Source: Candidatus Electryonea clarkiae (lineage in GTDB: Bacteria; Electryoneota; Electryoneia; Electryoneales; Electryoneaceae). From it: 64,000 nucleotides of DNA. Under the pieces are notes generated by a model. It ran no database searches. It saw only the letters and a list, made by a program, of their open reading frames with translations, and was not told the DNA's origin. The translations under genes and the position numbers were made by a program. Where the stretch lies: assembly GCA_030765455.1 (NCBI GenBank), contig JAVCCM010000161.1:1-64000 (forward strand), read 5' to 3'. Below, piece after piece: positions 19,076 through 27,786 of this stretch (within the stretch, counting starts at the first letter, position 1; each line of letters begins with the position of its first letter).

Positions 19076-21019
19076 ATGTCTATAAATATCGAGCTGGAAA
19101 ACGGTCAAGTCGCCGAGGTAAAGGCTGGAATAACCCCATTGGATTTGACGGATGATGCCGGAGTTTCAAAAAATAAAGTTGTTGCCGCAAAACTGGACAA
19201 TGAAATTATCGAGTTGAATCGTCCGCTTGAATTGGGAGGAAAGCTCGAATTTATCCTCAAGGGCAGCAGTAAAGATGCGCTTCACGTACTGCGTCATACA
19301 ACAGCTCATGTTATGGCACAAGCGGTCATGCGCCTTTTTAAAGATGTTGAATTTGCGATCGGACCTACAATTGAGGACGGTTTCTACTACGATTTTGACC
19401 TTGAGCATACTCTTTCTCCGGAAGATTTTGAAGCCATAGAAGCAGAGATGCAAAATATTATCAAGACTGATTACCCGATAATTCGTATGGAGACTGATGG
19501 GGAAGGAGCTGAAAAAATCTTTGGTGAGCAGAGGTCGGAATTCAAACGAGAACTTCTCGCTGGTTTAAAAGGAGAACCGGTCAGCTTTTATACCCAGGAT
19601 GATTTCACCGATCTCTGCCGTGGTCCTCATCTTACATCTACCGGACAGATAGGAGCTTTCAAGCTGCTTTCGGTCGCTGGAGCTTACTGGCGCGGAAATG
19701 AAGTCAATCCGATGCTGCAAAGAATCTACGGAACAGCTTTCTTTGACAGGAAAGAACTCAAGGTTTACCTTCGTCAACTCGAGGAAGCAAAAAAGCGGGA
19801 TCATCGCAAAATTGGGGCGAAACTTGATCTGTTCAGTTTTCAGCCCGAAGCTCCGGGCTCCGCTTTTTGGCATCCGAACGGCTCAGTGGTATTTGAGCAG
19901 GTTTTGAGTTACATGCGTGAGAAACTTTTTGAGTACGATTATGATGAAATCAAAACGCCATTGATACTGAACGAACAGCTATGGCGTGACAGCGGTCATT
20001 GGGATCATTACCGCAACAATATGTTTTTTACAAAAATTGATGAAAAAGACTTTGCAGTACGTCCCATGAACTGCCCCAGCGGAACTCGTGTCTTCAAAAA
20101 TGGATATTATTCATATCGTGACCTGCCCATCAGGATGGCTGAATTTGGAATTGTTCACCGTCATGAAAAATCGGGTGTGTTAAACGGACTCTTCAGGGTG
20201 CGCAGCTTCACAATGGATGATGCACACATTTACTGTACCCCCGACCAGGCGCAGGATGAGGTTACCCTTTGTATAAAACTGTTGCAGGAGGTTTACGAGG
20301 CTTTTGGATTTACCGACTACCAGTATGAGCTTTCCACCCGTCCCGAAAAATCAATCGGTACCGATGAAATGTGGGAACAGGCTGAGAGTGTCCTTGAAAA
20401 AGCGTTAGAAGCCAATGGAATTGAATACCAGGTAAATCATGGAGACGGAGCTTTTTACGGTCCTAAGATAGATGTCCACATCTCGGATGCAATAAAACGA
20501 TCCTGGCAGTGCGCAACTGTCCAGATCGATTTTTCCATGCCGGAACGTTTTGAACTAAGCTTCGTTGATGCTGAAGGTAAGAAACTTCCCCCGGTTATGC
20601 TTCATCGTGCAATCCTTGGTAGTATGGAACGGTTTATCGGTATCCTGATCGAACATTACGCCGGCAAATTCCCAACATGGCTCGCACCGTTGCAGGCTGT
20701 AGTATTACCTATCAGCCCAGAAAAGTTCGGCGATTATGCAAATGGGATTGTCTCTGATCTCCGGCGTATAGGTTTACGAGTAAAAGCTGATATGAGAAAT
20801 GAGAGCCTTAACAAACGTATCCGCGATAATCAGAAACAGTACGTGCCTTATATGCTGGTCGTAGGGGAGCGCGAAATAGCCGAGGGAACTGTAAACGTGC
20901 GCCGTAGGGACGGAGTGCAGGTGTCGGAGCCAATGAAAGTGGAAGTTTTCGCCGCCGAATTGATCGAGGAGATTGGTAACAGGTCATTGGAATTAACAAT
21001 TGGATCAGAAAATCAATAA
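19076..21019 (+). CDS. thrS: Threonyl-tRNA synthetase
   Basis: A 647-residue class II aminoacyl-tRNA synthetase that charges tRNA-Thr. The ATG at 19076 follows GAAAGGT at a good distance; a TTG five codons earlier is in frame but less likely. Domains in order: TGS (residues about 1-62), the HxxxH editing domain (HVLRHTTAHVMAQA, DLCRGPHLTSTG), the catalytic core with motif 1 around GSVVFEQVLSY, motif 2 (FGIVHRHEKSG, VRSFTMDDAHIYC) and motif 3 (VMLHRAILGSMERFIGILIEH), then the anticodon-binding domain. The zinc-ligand Cys is kept in RPMNCPSG, where most bacteria have NCPGH. It stands alone, without infC or ribosomal genes behind it. I saw no T-box-like leader. Confidence 0.97.
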   Translation: MSINIELENGQVAEVKAGITPLDLTDDAGVSKNKVVAAKLDNEIIELNRPLELGGKLEFILKGSSKDALHVLRHTTAHVMAQAVMRLFKDVEFAIGPTIEDGFYYDFDLEHTLSPEDFEAIEAEMQNIIKTDYPIIRMETDGEGAEKIFGEQRSEFKRELLAGLKGEPVSFYTQDDFTDLCRGPHLTSTGQIGAFKLLSVAGAYWRGNEVNPMLQRIYGTAFFDRKELKVYLRQLEEAKKRDHRKIGAKLDLFSFQPEAPGSAFWHPNGSVVFEQVLSYMREKLFEYDYDEIKTPLILNEQLWRDSGHWDHYRNNMFFTKIDEKDFAVRPMNCPSGTRVFKNGYYSYRDLPIRMAEFGIVHRHEKSGVLNGLFRVRSFTMDDAHIYCTPDQAQDEVTLCIKLLQEVYEAFGFTDYQYELSTRPEKSIGTDEMWEQAESVLEKALEANGIEYQVNHGDGAFYGPKIDVHISDAIKRSWQCATVQIDFSMPERFELSFVDAEGKKLPPVMLHRAILGSMERFIGILIEHYAGKFPTWLAPLQAVVLPISPEKFGDYANGIVSDLRRIGLRVKADMRNESLNKRIRDNQKQYVPYMLVVGEREIAEGTVNVRRRDGVQVSEPMKVEVFAAELIEEIGNRSLELTIGSENQ

Positions 21020-21220
21020 ACCGGTTTTGTTGTTCAGCATCACAACTTGAATCAGGAGATGAAATTAAATTCATTAGACGACTGAATCGGAATAATGTTC
21101 AAGTGAAATTTTGGAATGTCCTAACACTTCATATTGGTAGTTTTCACTTAATTTGAAACTTATCTGGTTTTACTGCGTCATATAGTTATAAAATTACATA
21201 AATGGCCACAGAAGTAAAAA

Positions 21221-22729
21221 ATGACAGGGAAAACACAGAATTCTGAAATGGAATATAAATTCTTGAATCTGAGACATCTTGTTGTATTATTTTTCTTTCT
21301 TGGTCTTCCCTTTTTCACTTCTGTAGCAACGACAGAAGATAGCCTTGACGCGGCTGAAGCCACTCTACTCGCTTTGAAGGAAGATCGCACTGCATTACTC
21401 TCGCCGAAAAATATTGCCAAAGCGGAGAAATTCTTCAAACGCGCGAGAGAAGGTCAATTCCAGAATAAAAAGATTGAATCGATTGAATCTGATTTACAGA
21501 AAGCGAACGATGCATTGTCCGATGCATTGAGAGTTATAGAAACAGGTAAGCCAATATTTGAATCTGTTTTGATCGCTCGCGAGGACTGTGATACCGCAGA
21601 AGCTTCGATATACTCACCCGAAATTCTTGAAAAAGCTGAAATAGAACTTAATGATGCCATATCAGCATTGGAATCAGGTAAAATCGAAAAAGCTGAACAG
21701 AAAGTACAGGAATCTGATCTGCTTTTTCGAGAAGCTGAACTGAAAGCCATCAAAGTTACAGTTACAGGTAGCGCGCGTGCCGCAATTGATCAAGCCATAG
21801 TGGAAGAGGCAATGACATTTGCACCTCTCACTATGCAGTTGGCAATTAATAAGACGGATGAAGCTGATAAAATTCTTGAGGCTGATCGCGACGCCAAATC
21901 CGAAGCCACTAAAAAGGTTGAGGAAGCGCTCTTTGAGGTCAGACATGCTCTTTATATAACCGGTAAAGCAAAAGAATTTGGTTCCCTGGATGATGGTTAT
22001 GAAAAATTGTTTCTTGAGACCGAGGGTTATGTTGACAGGATCGCATTGATATTGAATTACGAGCCTCGTTATGATCACGGGCTTGGCGATCCGATAATCG
22101 AAATCGGAAAGACCTTCTCGGCTACGCTTGATAATCTCCGGTCTGATAATCGCAGGTTGAGCCAGGTAATTTCTGAGAGAGACCAGGAAATAGTTGAGTT
22201 GCAGAAACAGTTGAAAAGAAAACGTCAGGAACTTGCAGCGTTAAAAGGAACTATCGATGCGGAAAAGGATCAGAAAAAGCGTGAAGAAGAAATAAAACAG
22301 CTTGAAACCGAAAAGTTCGAAAGAATTTATAGTGCTTTTGATGAAGAAGACGCAATGGTTCTGTTGCAGGACAATAATTTGATACTTCGCTTATCAAGCC
22401 TTCAGTTTCACTCTGGAAAATCAACAATTCAGCCTGAATCATTCGAAATACTCGGGAAAGTCATCAGTATTTTACAGGAATTCCCGGATCATGTAGTTGT
22501 GATCGAAGGACATACCGATTCGTTCGGAGGAGGCGCTACAAATCAGGCTCTGTCGGAAGAGAGGGCAAAAGCTGTTTTAGAATATATATTATCTACAAAT
22601 CCGGCTATAAACCAGGCAAAGATAAACTCTAAAGGTTATGGAGAATCAGCGCCTATAGCATCGAACGAAACAAAAGAAGGCAGAGCCGCTAACCGGAGAA
22701 TCGAAGTAGTAATAAAAAATGTAAAGTAG
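21221..22729 (+). CDS. OmpA-family protein with long helical periplasmic region
   Basis: A 502-residue exported protein. The signal peptide core is LVVLFFFLGLPFFTSVA around residue 27. Residues about 40-240 are Ala/Glu/Lys-rich helices with repeated pattern (DAAEATLLALKED, KAEKFFKRA, KAEIELNDAISALE) reminiscent of DUF4398/lipoprotein-type helical domains. Residues about 300-370 form a strongly charged coiled coil (VISERDQEIVELQKQLKRK). The C-terminal 120 residues are an OmpA peptidoglycan-binding domain: FHSGKSTIQPESFEILGKV, VVIEGHTDSFGGGATNQ, LSEERAKAVLEYI, SKGYGESAPIASNETKEGRAANRRIEV. It should link the outer membrane or periplasmic proteins to the cell wall. The start could also be the ATG nine codons further in. 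It follows thrS after 200 bases with no clear terminator between. Confidence 0.88.
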   Translation: MTGKTQNSEMEYKFLNLRHLVVLFFFLGLPFFTSVATTEDSLDAAEATLLALKEDRTALLSPKNIAKAEKFFKRAREGQFQNKKIESIESDLQKANDALSDALRVIETGKPIFESVLIAREDCDTAEASIYSPEILEKAEIELNDAISALESGKIEKAEQKVQESDLLFREAELKAIKVTVTGSARAAIDQAIVEEAMTFAPLTMQLAINKTDEADKILEADRDAKSEATKKVEEALFEVRHALYITGKAKEFGSLDDGYEKLFLETEGYVDRIALILNYEPRYDHGLGDPIIEIGKTFSATLDNLRSDNRRLSQVISERDQEIVELQKQLKRKRQELAALKGTIDAEKDQKKREEEIKQLETEKFERIYSAFDEEDAMVLLQDNNLILRLSSLQFHSGKSTIQPESFEILGKVISILQEFPDHVVVIEGHTDSFGGGATNQALSEERAKAVLEYILSTNPAINQAKINSKGYGESAPIASNETKEGRAANRRIEVVIKNVK

Positions 22730-22846
22730 CTTCACATATGAACCGTAATAAAATACAGTCCTTCCCGCCACGTGCCAGAAATATAATCAGATTATCGAAA
22801 AACATATCACTCTAAACAGTATTTTACTTTCCGTAAATATTAATAT

Positions 22847-23299
22847 TTACTGGTGATTCTTCTCCTTCTCAGCAAAGACTTTGAATTGATTAAGCCATTT
22901 TTGGGTTTGTTTTTTGAATACTCCCGGCATTAATAATGCCATCATTTTGGGCAGGAATCCATTGAACCTGGTGTACTCAATTTCTGCATCATATCTTGAT
23001 CGATTTTCACCGAGAGCGGTGAACCGATTGCTCATCGTATTCACCATACTTGTAGCTTCGTAAGTCCCGATGAATTCTTGAGGCAAATTCTTTACTTTAA
23101 TTGTTTCAATTAGTTCGATTACATTTCTGCCCGCTTTGTATATAAATATGGATTTTGCGCCGGATTCACCCGGAGTTCCGCTGAGATGTTCGTGACTGAC
23201 AAATCCATCCTGCCATTCTTTCAAGTTTTCAACGTTGTCATACAGCCCAATGACTTCATCAATAGGCAAATCTATCTCTACAAAGCAAGTAAATTTCAT
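22847..23299 (-). CDS. SRPBCC (START/Bet v1-like) family protein
   Basis: A 150-residue soluble protein of the SRPBCC fold. The opening FTCFVEIDLPIDEVIGLYDNVENLKEWQDGF is the typical first strand and helix pair of polyketide-cyclase-like and START-like domains, followed by alternating strands (FIYKAGRNVIELIETI, FIGTYEATSMVNTMSNRF) and a long C-terminal helix (KKQTQKWLNQFKVFAEKEK). Such proteins bind a hydrophobic ligand in a deep cavity or change bound small molecules; the ligand here is unknown. No signal peptide. It is leftward, 90 bases after the PepSY-like gene, with a small CCCG/CGGG stem between them at about 23324-23344, so co-transcription is uncertain. Confidence 0.8.
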   Translation of the reverse strand: MKFTCFVEIDLPIDEVIGLYDNVENLKEWQDGFVSHEHLSGTPGESGAKSIFIYKAGRNVIELIETIKVKNLPQEFIGTYEATSMVNTMSNRFTALGENRSRYDAEIEYTRFNGFLPKMMALLMPGVFKKQTQKWLNQFKVFAEKEKNHQ

Positions 23300-23386
23300 C
23301 TTAATACCTTGAGGAAGTTACTCGCCCGAAATTAAATTCCGGGCATATTTTGGATCCTATGTTCTTCTGACTTTAATTAGTTTTCA

Positions 23387-23974
23387 TCAATCATCATCAT
23401 CATCTTCTTCTTCTTCGTCATCGTGATCATCGTCATGGTCGTGATCGTCGTCATGATCGTCGTCATGATCCTCGTCGTCATCATCATCTTCATCTGTCTG
23501 ATCAGCGTTTGATATTTTACCATCTGATGATATCAGGATTTCGTACTCGATCTCTTTTTCTCCATCCTCGATCTCGATTTCCACTTCATATTCGATTTGT
23601 GAGCCTCGGGTAATTTTCTCCGCTTCTTCAATTTCCGCTTGAGGATATGCCTTTTTTATGGAAGCAATGACACCTTCAGGAAGGGATTTAACAGCAATCT
23701 CCTCCTCAATTGCATAAAGGTTTCCATCTTCCAGGAAAATCAAATCTTTTTCGAGTTTGCCGTCCATGATTTCTATCTCAAAATACGTTTTCCCATCAAT
23801 TACTTCTTTCTCACATCCTGATATTTTTGCATCAGGATAAGCCTGCTTAAATGCAGAGTGGATTTTTTCTGGGATGTTTTTCATTTTGCATTCAGGCTTT
23901 TCTCCTGCTTGAGTCATGATACAGGTTGTCAGCAACGCAATAACCATAAGTACGAGTGTTCGCCTCGTAAACAT
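23387..23974 (-). CDS. Periplasmic PepSY-like protein with Asp/His-rich C-terminal tail
   Basis: I use the ATG at 23974, preceded by GAGGAGG; the frame extends 27 codons further up without a ribosome site. The product is about 195 residues: a signal peptide (FTRRTLVLMVIALLTTCIMT), then two copies of a roughly 65-residue PepSY-like (DUF2874-type) unit, each a helix ending in AYPDAKI or AYPQAEI followed by strands (TYFEIEIMDGKLEKDLIFLEDG and IEYEVEIEIEDGEKEIEYEILISSDG). The last 37 residues are almost only Asp, His and Glu, a likely metal-binding or calcium-buffering tail. Such proteins are thought to be periplasmic inhibitors or sensors. The tail is encoded by a low-complexity GTC/ATC-rich stretch that is prone to slippage. 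Confidence 0.78.
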   Translation of the reverse strand: MFTRRTLVLMVIALLTTCIMTQAGEKPECKMKNIPEKIHSAFKQAYPDAKISGCEKEVIDGKTYFEIEIMDGKLEKDLIFLEDGNLYAIEEEIAVKSLPEGVIASIKKAYPQAEIEEAEKITRGSQIEYEVEIEIEDGEKEIEYEILISSDGKISNADQTDEDDDDDEDHDDDHDDDHDHDDDHDDEEEEDDDDD

Positions 23975-24091
23975 TTCCGCCTCCTCAAAAGGATGATTGA
24001 TCTGAAAATACTCTTCTATATGAAAACAACAATTAATAGCAATATTCTTTTCCATGAATTATATTTATTTATGAACTCTAAATTTTGAACA

Positions 24092-25210
24092 TTACCCCGT
24101 ATATATTGCTCCAGGTTCGATCATTTTTCCTTCTGACAGGTACTCAAGGCAATGCGCCATCCAACCGGTTTGATTAGCGAGTGCAAATATTATTGGAAAT
24201 GATCCGACCGGAATCTCCAGGGCATGGTATATTAATCCTGTTACACCATAAACAGTAATAAATATTTCTTTTTCTCCAAGTTTTGATTCTATGCCGTCAC
24301 GAACAGTTTGGTAGATATCCCATAGCAATTCTTCACCTTTATTCTCAAGCAGCTTTTTCGCGTAAGGCTCAAGGATTTTGGTACGTGGATCGTGTGTCTT
24401 ATATATGGGGTGACCGAATCCCGGAAACCTGTACCCCTCGTTCAGTTTAACATTTACCCACGCTTTTGCTTCATCGACAGATTTAAGTTCCAACAGGTTA
24501 AGAAATGCTTTTTTTATAGCCCCGCCGTGGAGATTCCCGGAGACTGCACCCATTCCAGCAAGCACAGCGCTGCCAAGGTCTGCACCAGTCGAAATAACCG
24601 TCAGTGCAGCCAGGGCTGAAGCTTGAAGCCCATGCTCAGCCTGCACTATCATACAGACATCGAATGCCTTTATTTCATACTCCGTTGGCTCCCTTCCCAG
24701 CGCCTGGGTAAGAAAATTGGCTGAAAATGATTGTCCGGGATTAAAAGGATTGAATTCTTTACCGAGTATGTGACATATAGTGGCGGCTGCCAACGTGGAA
24801 CACCATCCCAGGATACCTGCAGGACGACGCCATTGAGCATCCAGCCTTGTATTCTCACCCTGGGGTATGTGACATGCAGCCACCGAAAGCATTGTCCGGT
24901 AGAGCATCAAGGCATGGGTATCATCGGGAAGCGTTTTGATTACAGCCATAGCTTCTTCAGGCGGTTCATGCCAGTTCTCCATATCTTTCCGCCATCGTTC
25001 GTATTGCGAAGCTGTGGGTAATTCACCATGAATTAGAAGGTATGAAACTTCATCAAAAGAACCATGCTCGGCCAAATCCTCAATAGTGTAACCACGATAC
25101 CAGAGTTTTCCATTATCTCCATCAATTTTTGAAATACCTGTTTCGCCTGCAATAAGGTTTTCGAGCCCACGGTCATAAGTTTGTTCCATCATCTCTCTGA
25201 TAGGTCTCAT
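24092..25210 (-). CDS. Citrate-synthase family protein, paralogue B (catalytic Asp replaced by Tyr)
   Basis: A 372-residue protein that aligns over its whole length with type II citrate synthases. Kept: EHGLQAS (first active-site His), GNLHGGA (His at residue 228), GFGHPIYKTHDPR (His and Arg). Changed: the catalytic Asp of the NVDFYS motif is Tyr at residue 321 (ITVYGVTG, a gapless 22-residue match on both sides), the Arg of AVSRMSGW is Asn (ALANQTGW), and the RPR of the C-terminal RPR-x-x-YTG motif is EPG. In citrate synthases that last Arg reaches into the partner subunit's active site. The start overlaps the stop of the upstream paralogue by four bases (ATGA), so the two are translationally coupled. 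It may be one half of a heteromeric enzyme, or may have a different reaction. Confidence 0.85.
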   Translation of the reverse strand: MRPIREMMEQTYDRGLENLIAGETGISKIDGDNGKLWYRGYTIEDLAEHGSFDEVSYLLIHGELPTASQYERWRKDMENWHEPPEEAMAVIKTLPDDTHALMLYRTMLSVAACHIPQGENTRLDAQWRRPAGILGWCSTLAAATICHILGKEFNPFNPGQSFSANFLTQALGREPTEYEIKAFDVCMIVQAEHGLQASALAALTVISTGADLGSAVLAGMGAVSGNLHGGAIKKAFLNLLELKSVDEAKAWVNVKLNEGYRFPGFGHPIYKTHDPRTKILEPYAKKLLENKGEELLWDIYQTVRDGIESKLGEKEIFITVYGVTGLIYHALEIPVGSFPIIFALANQTGWMAHCLEYLSEGKMIEPGAIYTG

Positions 25211-26412
25211 CTTTCTTCCATAGTGATATAGGTTCGGTCGGTTTTTCCGGTGTACTTCTCCCTGGGTCGGTAAAGACGATTGTTCTTTAGATATTCACGG
25301 ACACGCGCGATCAATCCAGCCATTCTTCCCACCGCATAAAAACATGGAATCATTTCAGGTTCAGCACCCAGAAAGTGGAAAAGTACGGCTGAATAGAAAT
25401 TAATATTGACATATATCCCTTTCGGATTGAGATAAAATGAAGCGGTATCCTCAATACTTGTTGCGACCTCTAACAATAATCTTTGTTCAGGGTCTTTAGC
25501 GAATTCTGGAAGGTATTTACGCATGATTTCAACCCTGGGATCAGGTTGACGGAATACTCGATGCCCGAATCCGGGAATTATATATCCCTTGGCAAGCATT
25601 CCCTCAGTCCATGCTCTCGCAACGTTTGCATCACGCAGCCTGATAAACATCCGGATTACTCTCTCCGCGGCACCTCCAATTAATGGTCCTCTCAAAGCGC
25701 CTAACCCTGCAACGATATTGTAGTATGGATCTGCTTTTGTGCTTCCAACCACCAACCCTGTGAAAGTTGGTGCATCGAGTCCGTGATCTGCATAAAGTAT
25801 CCATAATAAATTGAGCAGTTTTACTTGTTCTTTGGTTGGTCTGGTATTCAATATCATGTAGAGCAAATCTTTAGCAAGCGACTGGCGGAAATCGGAGATG
25901 AGTGGTTTAAGACCTTTTCGATAGCGTGCGATATGACCTACAAGCGCCTCCACCTGGCTGATAATCCATACATCTTCCCAATGGTGATGAGCCTTTAGAT
26001 TGTCATGTGGAATAATATCGAAACATCCAAGTGCGGATACAGCCGCGCGAAGCAGCCTGGTTGGATGAGTATCAGCCGGCTGTGCGGCAATTAGATTCAG
26101 AATCTCAACCGGCATTTGTCTGACACGGTGTAGTCTGAAGCAGAAGGACTGGAATTCTTCAGGATATTTGGTCCAGTGTTTCCCTTCTACGAGTAAATAT
26201 GCTACCTCTTCAAAAGTAGCACTATCTGCCAGTTCCTGGACAGGTATTCCGCGGTAGAAAAGCTCGCCCGTATTGGGATTAGCCCATGCTACTTTCGTCT
26301 CTGAGGCGATAACACCTGATAATCCCTGCGATGTTGGTGTAGTAACAGGCCACTCAACCTGCTTGGAACGCCAGTCAAAATCCTTGTCAAATAAATCGAA
26401 TTTTGATGCCAT
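25207..26412 (-). CDS. Citrate-synthase family protein, paralogue A (catalytic His and Asp replaced)
   Basis: A 401-residue protein with full-length similarity to type II citrate synthases and a short extra N-terminus. Kept: ADHGLDAPTF (His), GFGHRVFRQPDPR (His and Arg), AVGRMAG (citrate-binding Arg) and LYRPREKYTG (the Arg that serves the neighbouring subunit). Changed: the His of the GPLHGGA motif is Ile at residue 245 (GPLIGGA) and the catalytic Asp of NVDFYSA is Asn at residue 338 (NINFYSA). On its own this protein should not make citrate by the known mechanism. It is the first gene of a two-gene leftward operon, overlapping the second by four bases. The set of residues kept is partly complementary to the partner's, which fits a heterodimer with at most one working site per pair. 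Confidence 0.85.
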   Translation of the reverse strand: MASKFDLFDKDFDWRSKQVEWPVTTPTSQGLSGVIASETKVAWANPNTGELFYRGIPVQELADSATFEEVAYLLVEGKHWTKYPEEFQSFCFRLHRVRQMPVEILNLIAAQPADTHPTRLLRAAVSALGCFDIIPHDNLKAHHHWEDVWIISQVEALVGHIARYRKGLKPLISDFRQSLAKDLLYMILNTRPTKEQVKLLNLLWILYADHGLDAPTFTGLVVGSTKADPYYNIVAGLGALRGPLIGGAAERVIRMFIRLRDANVARAWTEGMLAKGYIIPGFGHRVFRQPDPRVEIMRKYLPEFAKDPEQRLLLEVATSIEDTASFYLNPKGIYVNINFYSAVLFHFLGAEPEMIPCFYAVGRMAGLIARVREYLKNNRLYRPREKYTGKTDRTYITMEER

Positions 26413-26745
26413 AAATAACCTTTAGTTCGTTTTTCCTGTAAAGTACGCCTTGCAATCTTATTTGTAATCTGAAAGACAAAATCCTTTAACAAGTTTTGAA
26501 ACAAGAGATGTCAATATATTCTATGTACATCATCAAAGTAATTTGAAAATTCCTGAAGAATGATTCATATATCACAGTGTAGTAACTTTTCTCTCTTGAG
26601 TTCAAGTTTTGTTGCATTCTTTTTATATAATTATCTACCGGAAATACATGTTGTTTCATCGCTTCCCAACCTCATATAGATATTTGTAATATTTGGATTC
26701 CTGAAGCATGACTTGCATGTGAAGTCATACCATCAGAGGTTCAGA
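26413..26745. other. Intergenic region between citrate-synthase pair and glycerol-kinase remnant
   Basis: AT-rich sequence without a supportable gene, repeat or strong hairpin. It should contain the promoter of the leftward citrate-synthase pair. Confidence 0.5.
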
Positions 26746-27038
26746 ATGAAGAAATACATCTATGCAATTGACCAGGAAACCACCAGTTCGCGTGCACTAT
26801 TGATCGACAACAAAGGCACGATACATTCCTCCGCACGAGTGAATTCACCCAGCATTTTCCCCGTCCTGGTGTGTAGAGCATGATTCGGAAGAATTCTGGA
26901 AAACACAGCCTGCGGTCATGGAAAGAGCGATGGCTGATGATGATAAAATGTAACCCATCAAGCGAGTCGGTCAACACCCGGGACAGCATTGCCAAATGGC
27001 ACAAAGCGGTCGAGAGGGCAAAAAACTGGGCAGATTAG
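26746..27038 (+). pseudogene. glpK: Glycerol kinase remnant with internal deletion and frameshifts
   Basis: The ATG at 26746 opens MKKYIYAIDQETTSSRALL, the unmistakable start of glycerol kinase (normally KKYILAIDQGTTSSRA). The match continues to QIFP-like SIFP, then the frame is lost; after a one-base shift it resumes as EHDSEEFWKTQPAVME, the expected EHDPxEIW block, and stops at about 26952. From about 26982 another frame gives RDSIAKWHKAVERAKNWAD and a stop at 27036-27038, which is the family's C-terminal WKKAVERSxGW ending. So the first 70 and last 20 residues survive while about 400 central residues are gone. The ATP-site Gly of DQGTT is also Glu. The gene cannot make a functional kinase. 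Confidence 0.8.
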
Positions 27039-27210
27039 TACGATGATATCTGTCAGTTATAATAATTTTGCCGGATTAGGATAAACAAGTCCACTTGGCT
27101 TAAAAGACAGATCATACTTATAACCGCCAATAAAAATCTTAACAGTTATTGCGCTTGTGATAATTCTTTCTTATATTATATTAACTTTTCATTAAATTTT
27201 GGAGAAAATC

Positions 27211-27662
27211 ATGAAAACGTCATTAAGCCCCCCCCCCTTAGACTGCTAACTTTAACCGTTTTGTTCTTCGTATTGTTATCATCTTCGCTTATGAGTACAG
27301 CCATCCATCGGACTCACCCTGCATCACCGACTGATGAAGGTGAAGATGATACATGGACCAGTGGTGGATTCTATCCAAGTCAAGGAGTAGGAGCTCGCTG
27401 CACTTCAAGCATTGACATGAGTACTTGTATTGGTGATTGGAATGATCTATTAGGAAGAATCCGTCTATTTACTGGCTCAGTTCTGCACGAAGAAAGACAT
27501 CTCTTTAGGCCACCAAACGAGGAGGTTTCACATGATTTTATGGGCGATGAAGCGTGGGGTGATATTGACTGGTATTCAGGTAATAACATCACGGTCATTT
27601 TCGAATCAGCAAATAATGGCGTGAATGGTGACGAAGCTGAATTTGATTTTAATACAATATAA
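27211..27662 (+). CDS. Small secreted protein whose frame is broken at a C10 run
   Basis: An ATG at 27211 with GGAG seven bases upstream starts MKTSLSPPPLDC and stops at once. Ten consecutive C (27228-27237) lie at codons 6-9. With eleven or eight C the frame would continue as LRLLTLTVLFFVLLSSSLMSTA, a perfect signal-peptide core, into the open frame that ends at 27660. The mature part is about 115 residues, rich in Asp, Trp, Gly and Ser, with paired Cys (ARCTSSIDMSTC); I do not recognise it, and it has no T9SS sorting domain. The frame could be switched by slippage of the C-run in the population, or the base count could be an assembly error. It stands upstream of the beta-helix cargo gene, 124 bases away. 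Confidence 0.65.
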
Positions 27663-27786
27663 TTCCTAAAGTAAGTATTTTTATATTTAATCGGGAATTA
27701 TTTGTTATATTGATTTTAACCGTTTCCCTGATTTTTGTAATCAAGGAAAGAGGGAAGGTATGCTCTCACTTTAAAAGGGAAGATAC

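Noticed and set aside
23324-23344. GCCCG/CGGGC hairpin between the PepSY-like and SRPBCC genes
   Set aside because: Stem is only five clean base pairs with a bulge and no T-run, so I do not call a terminator.
23395-23500. Tandem short repeats of GTCATGATCGTC type resembling a repeat array
   Set aside because: They encode the Asp/His tail of the PepSY-like protein and have codon periodicity; not a CRISPR or satellite element.
26741-27004. Minus-strand open frame over the glycerol kinase remnant
   Set aside because: The opposite strand gives clear GlpK sequence; this frame is only its shadow.
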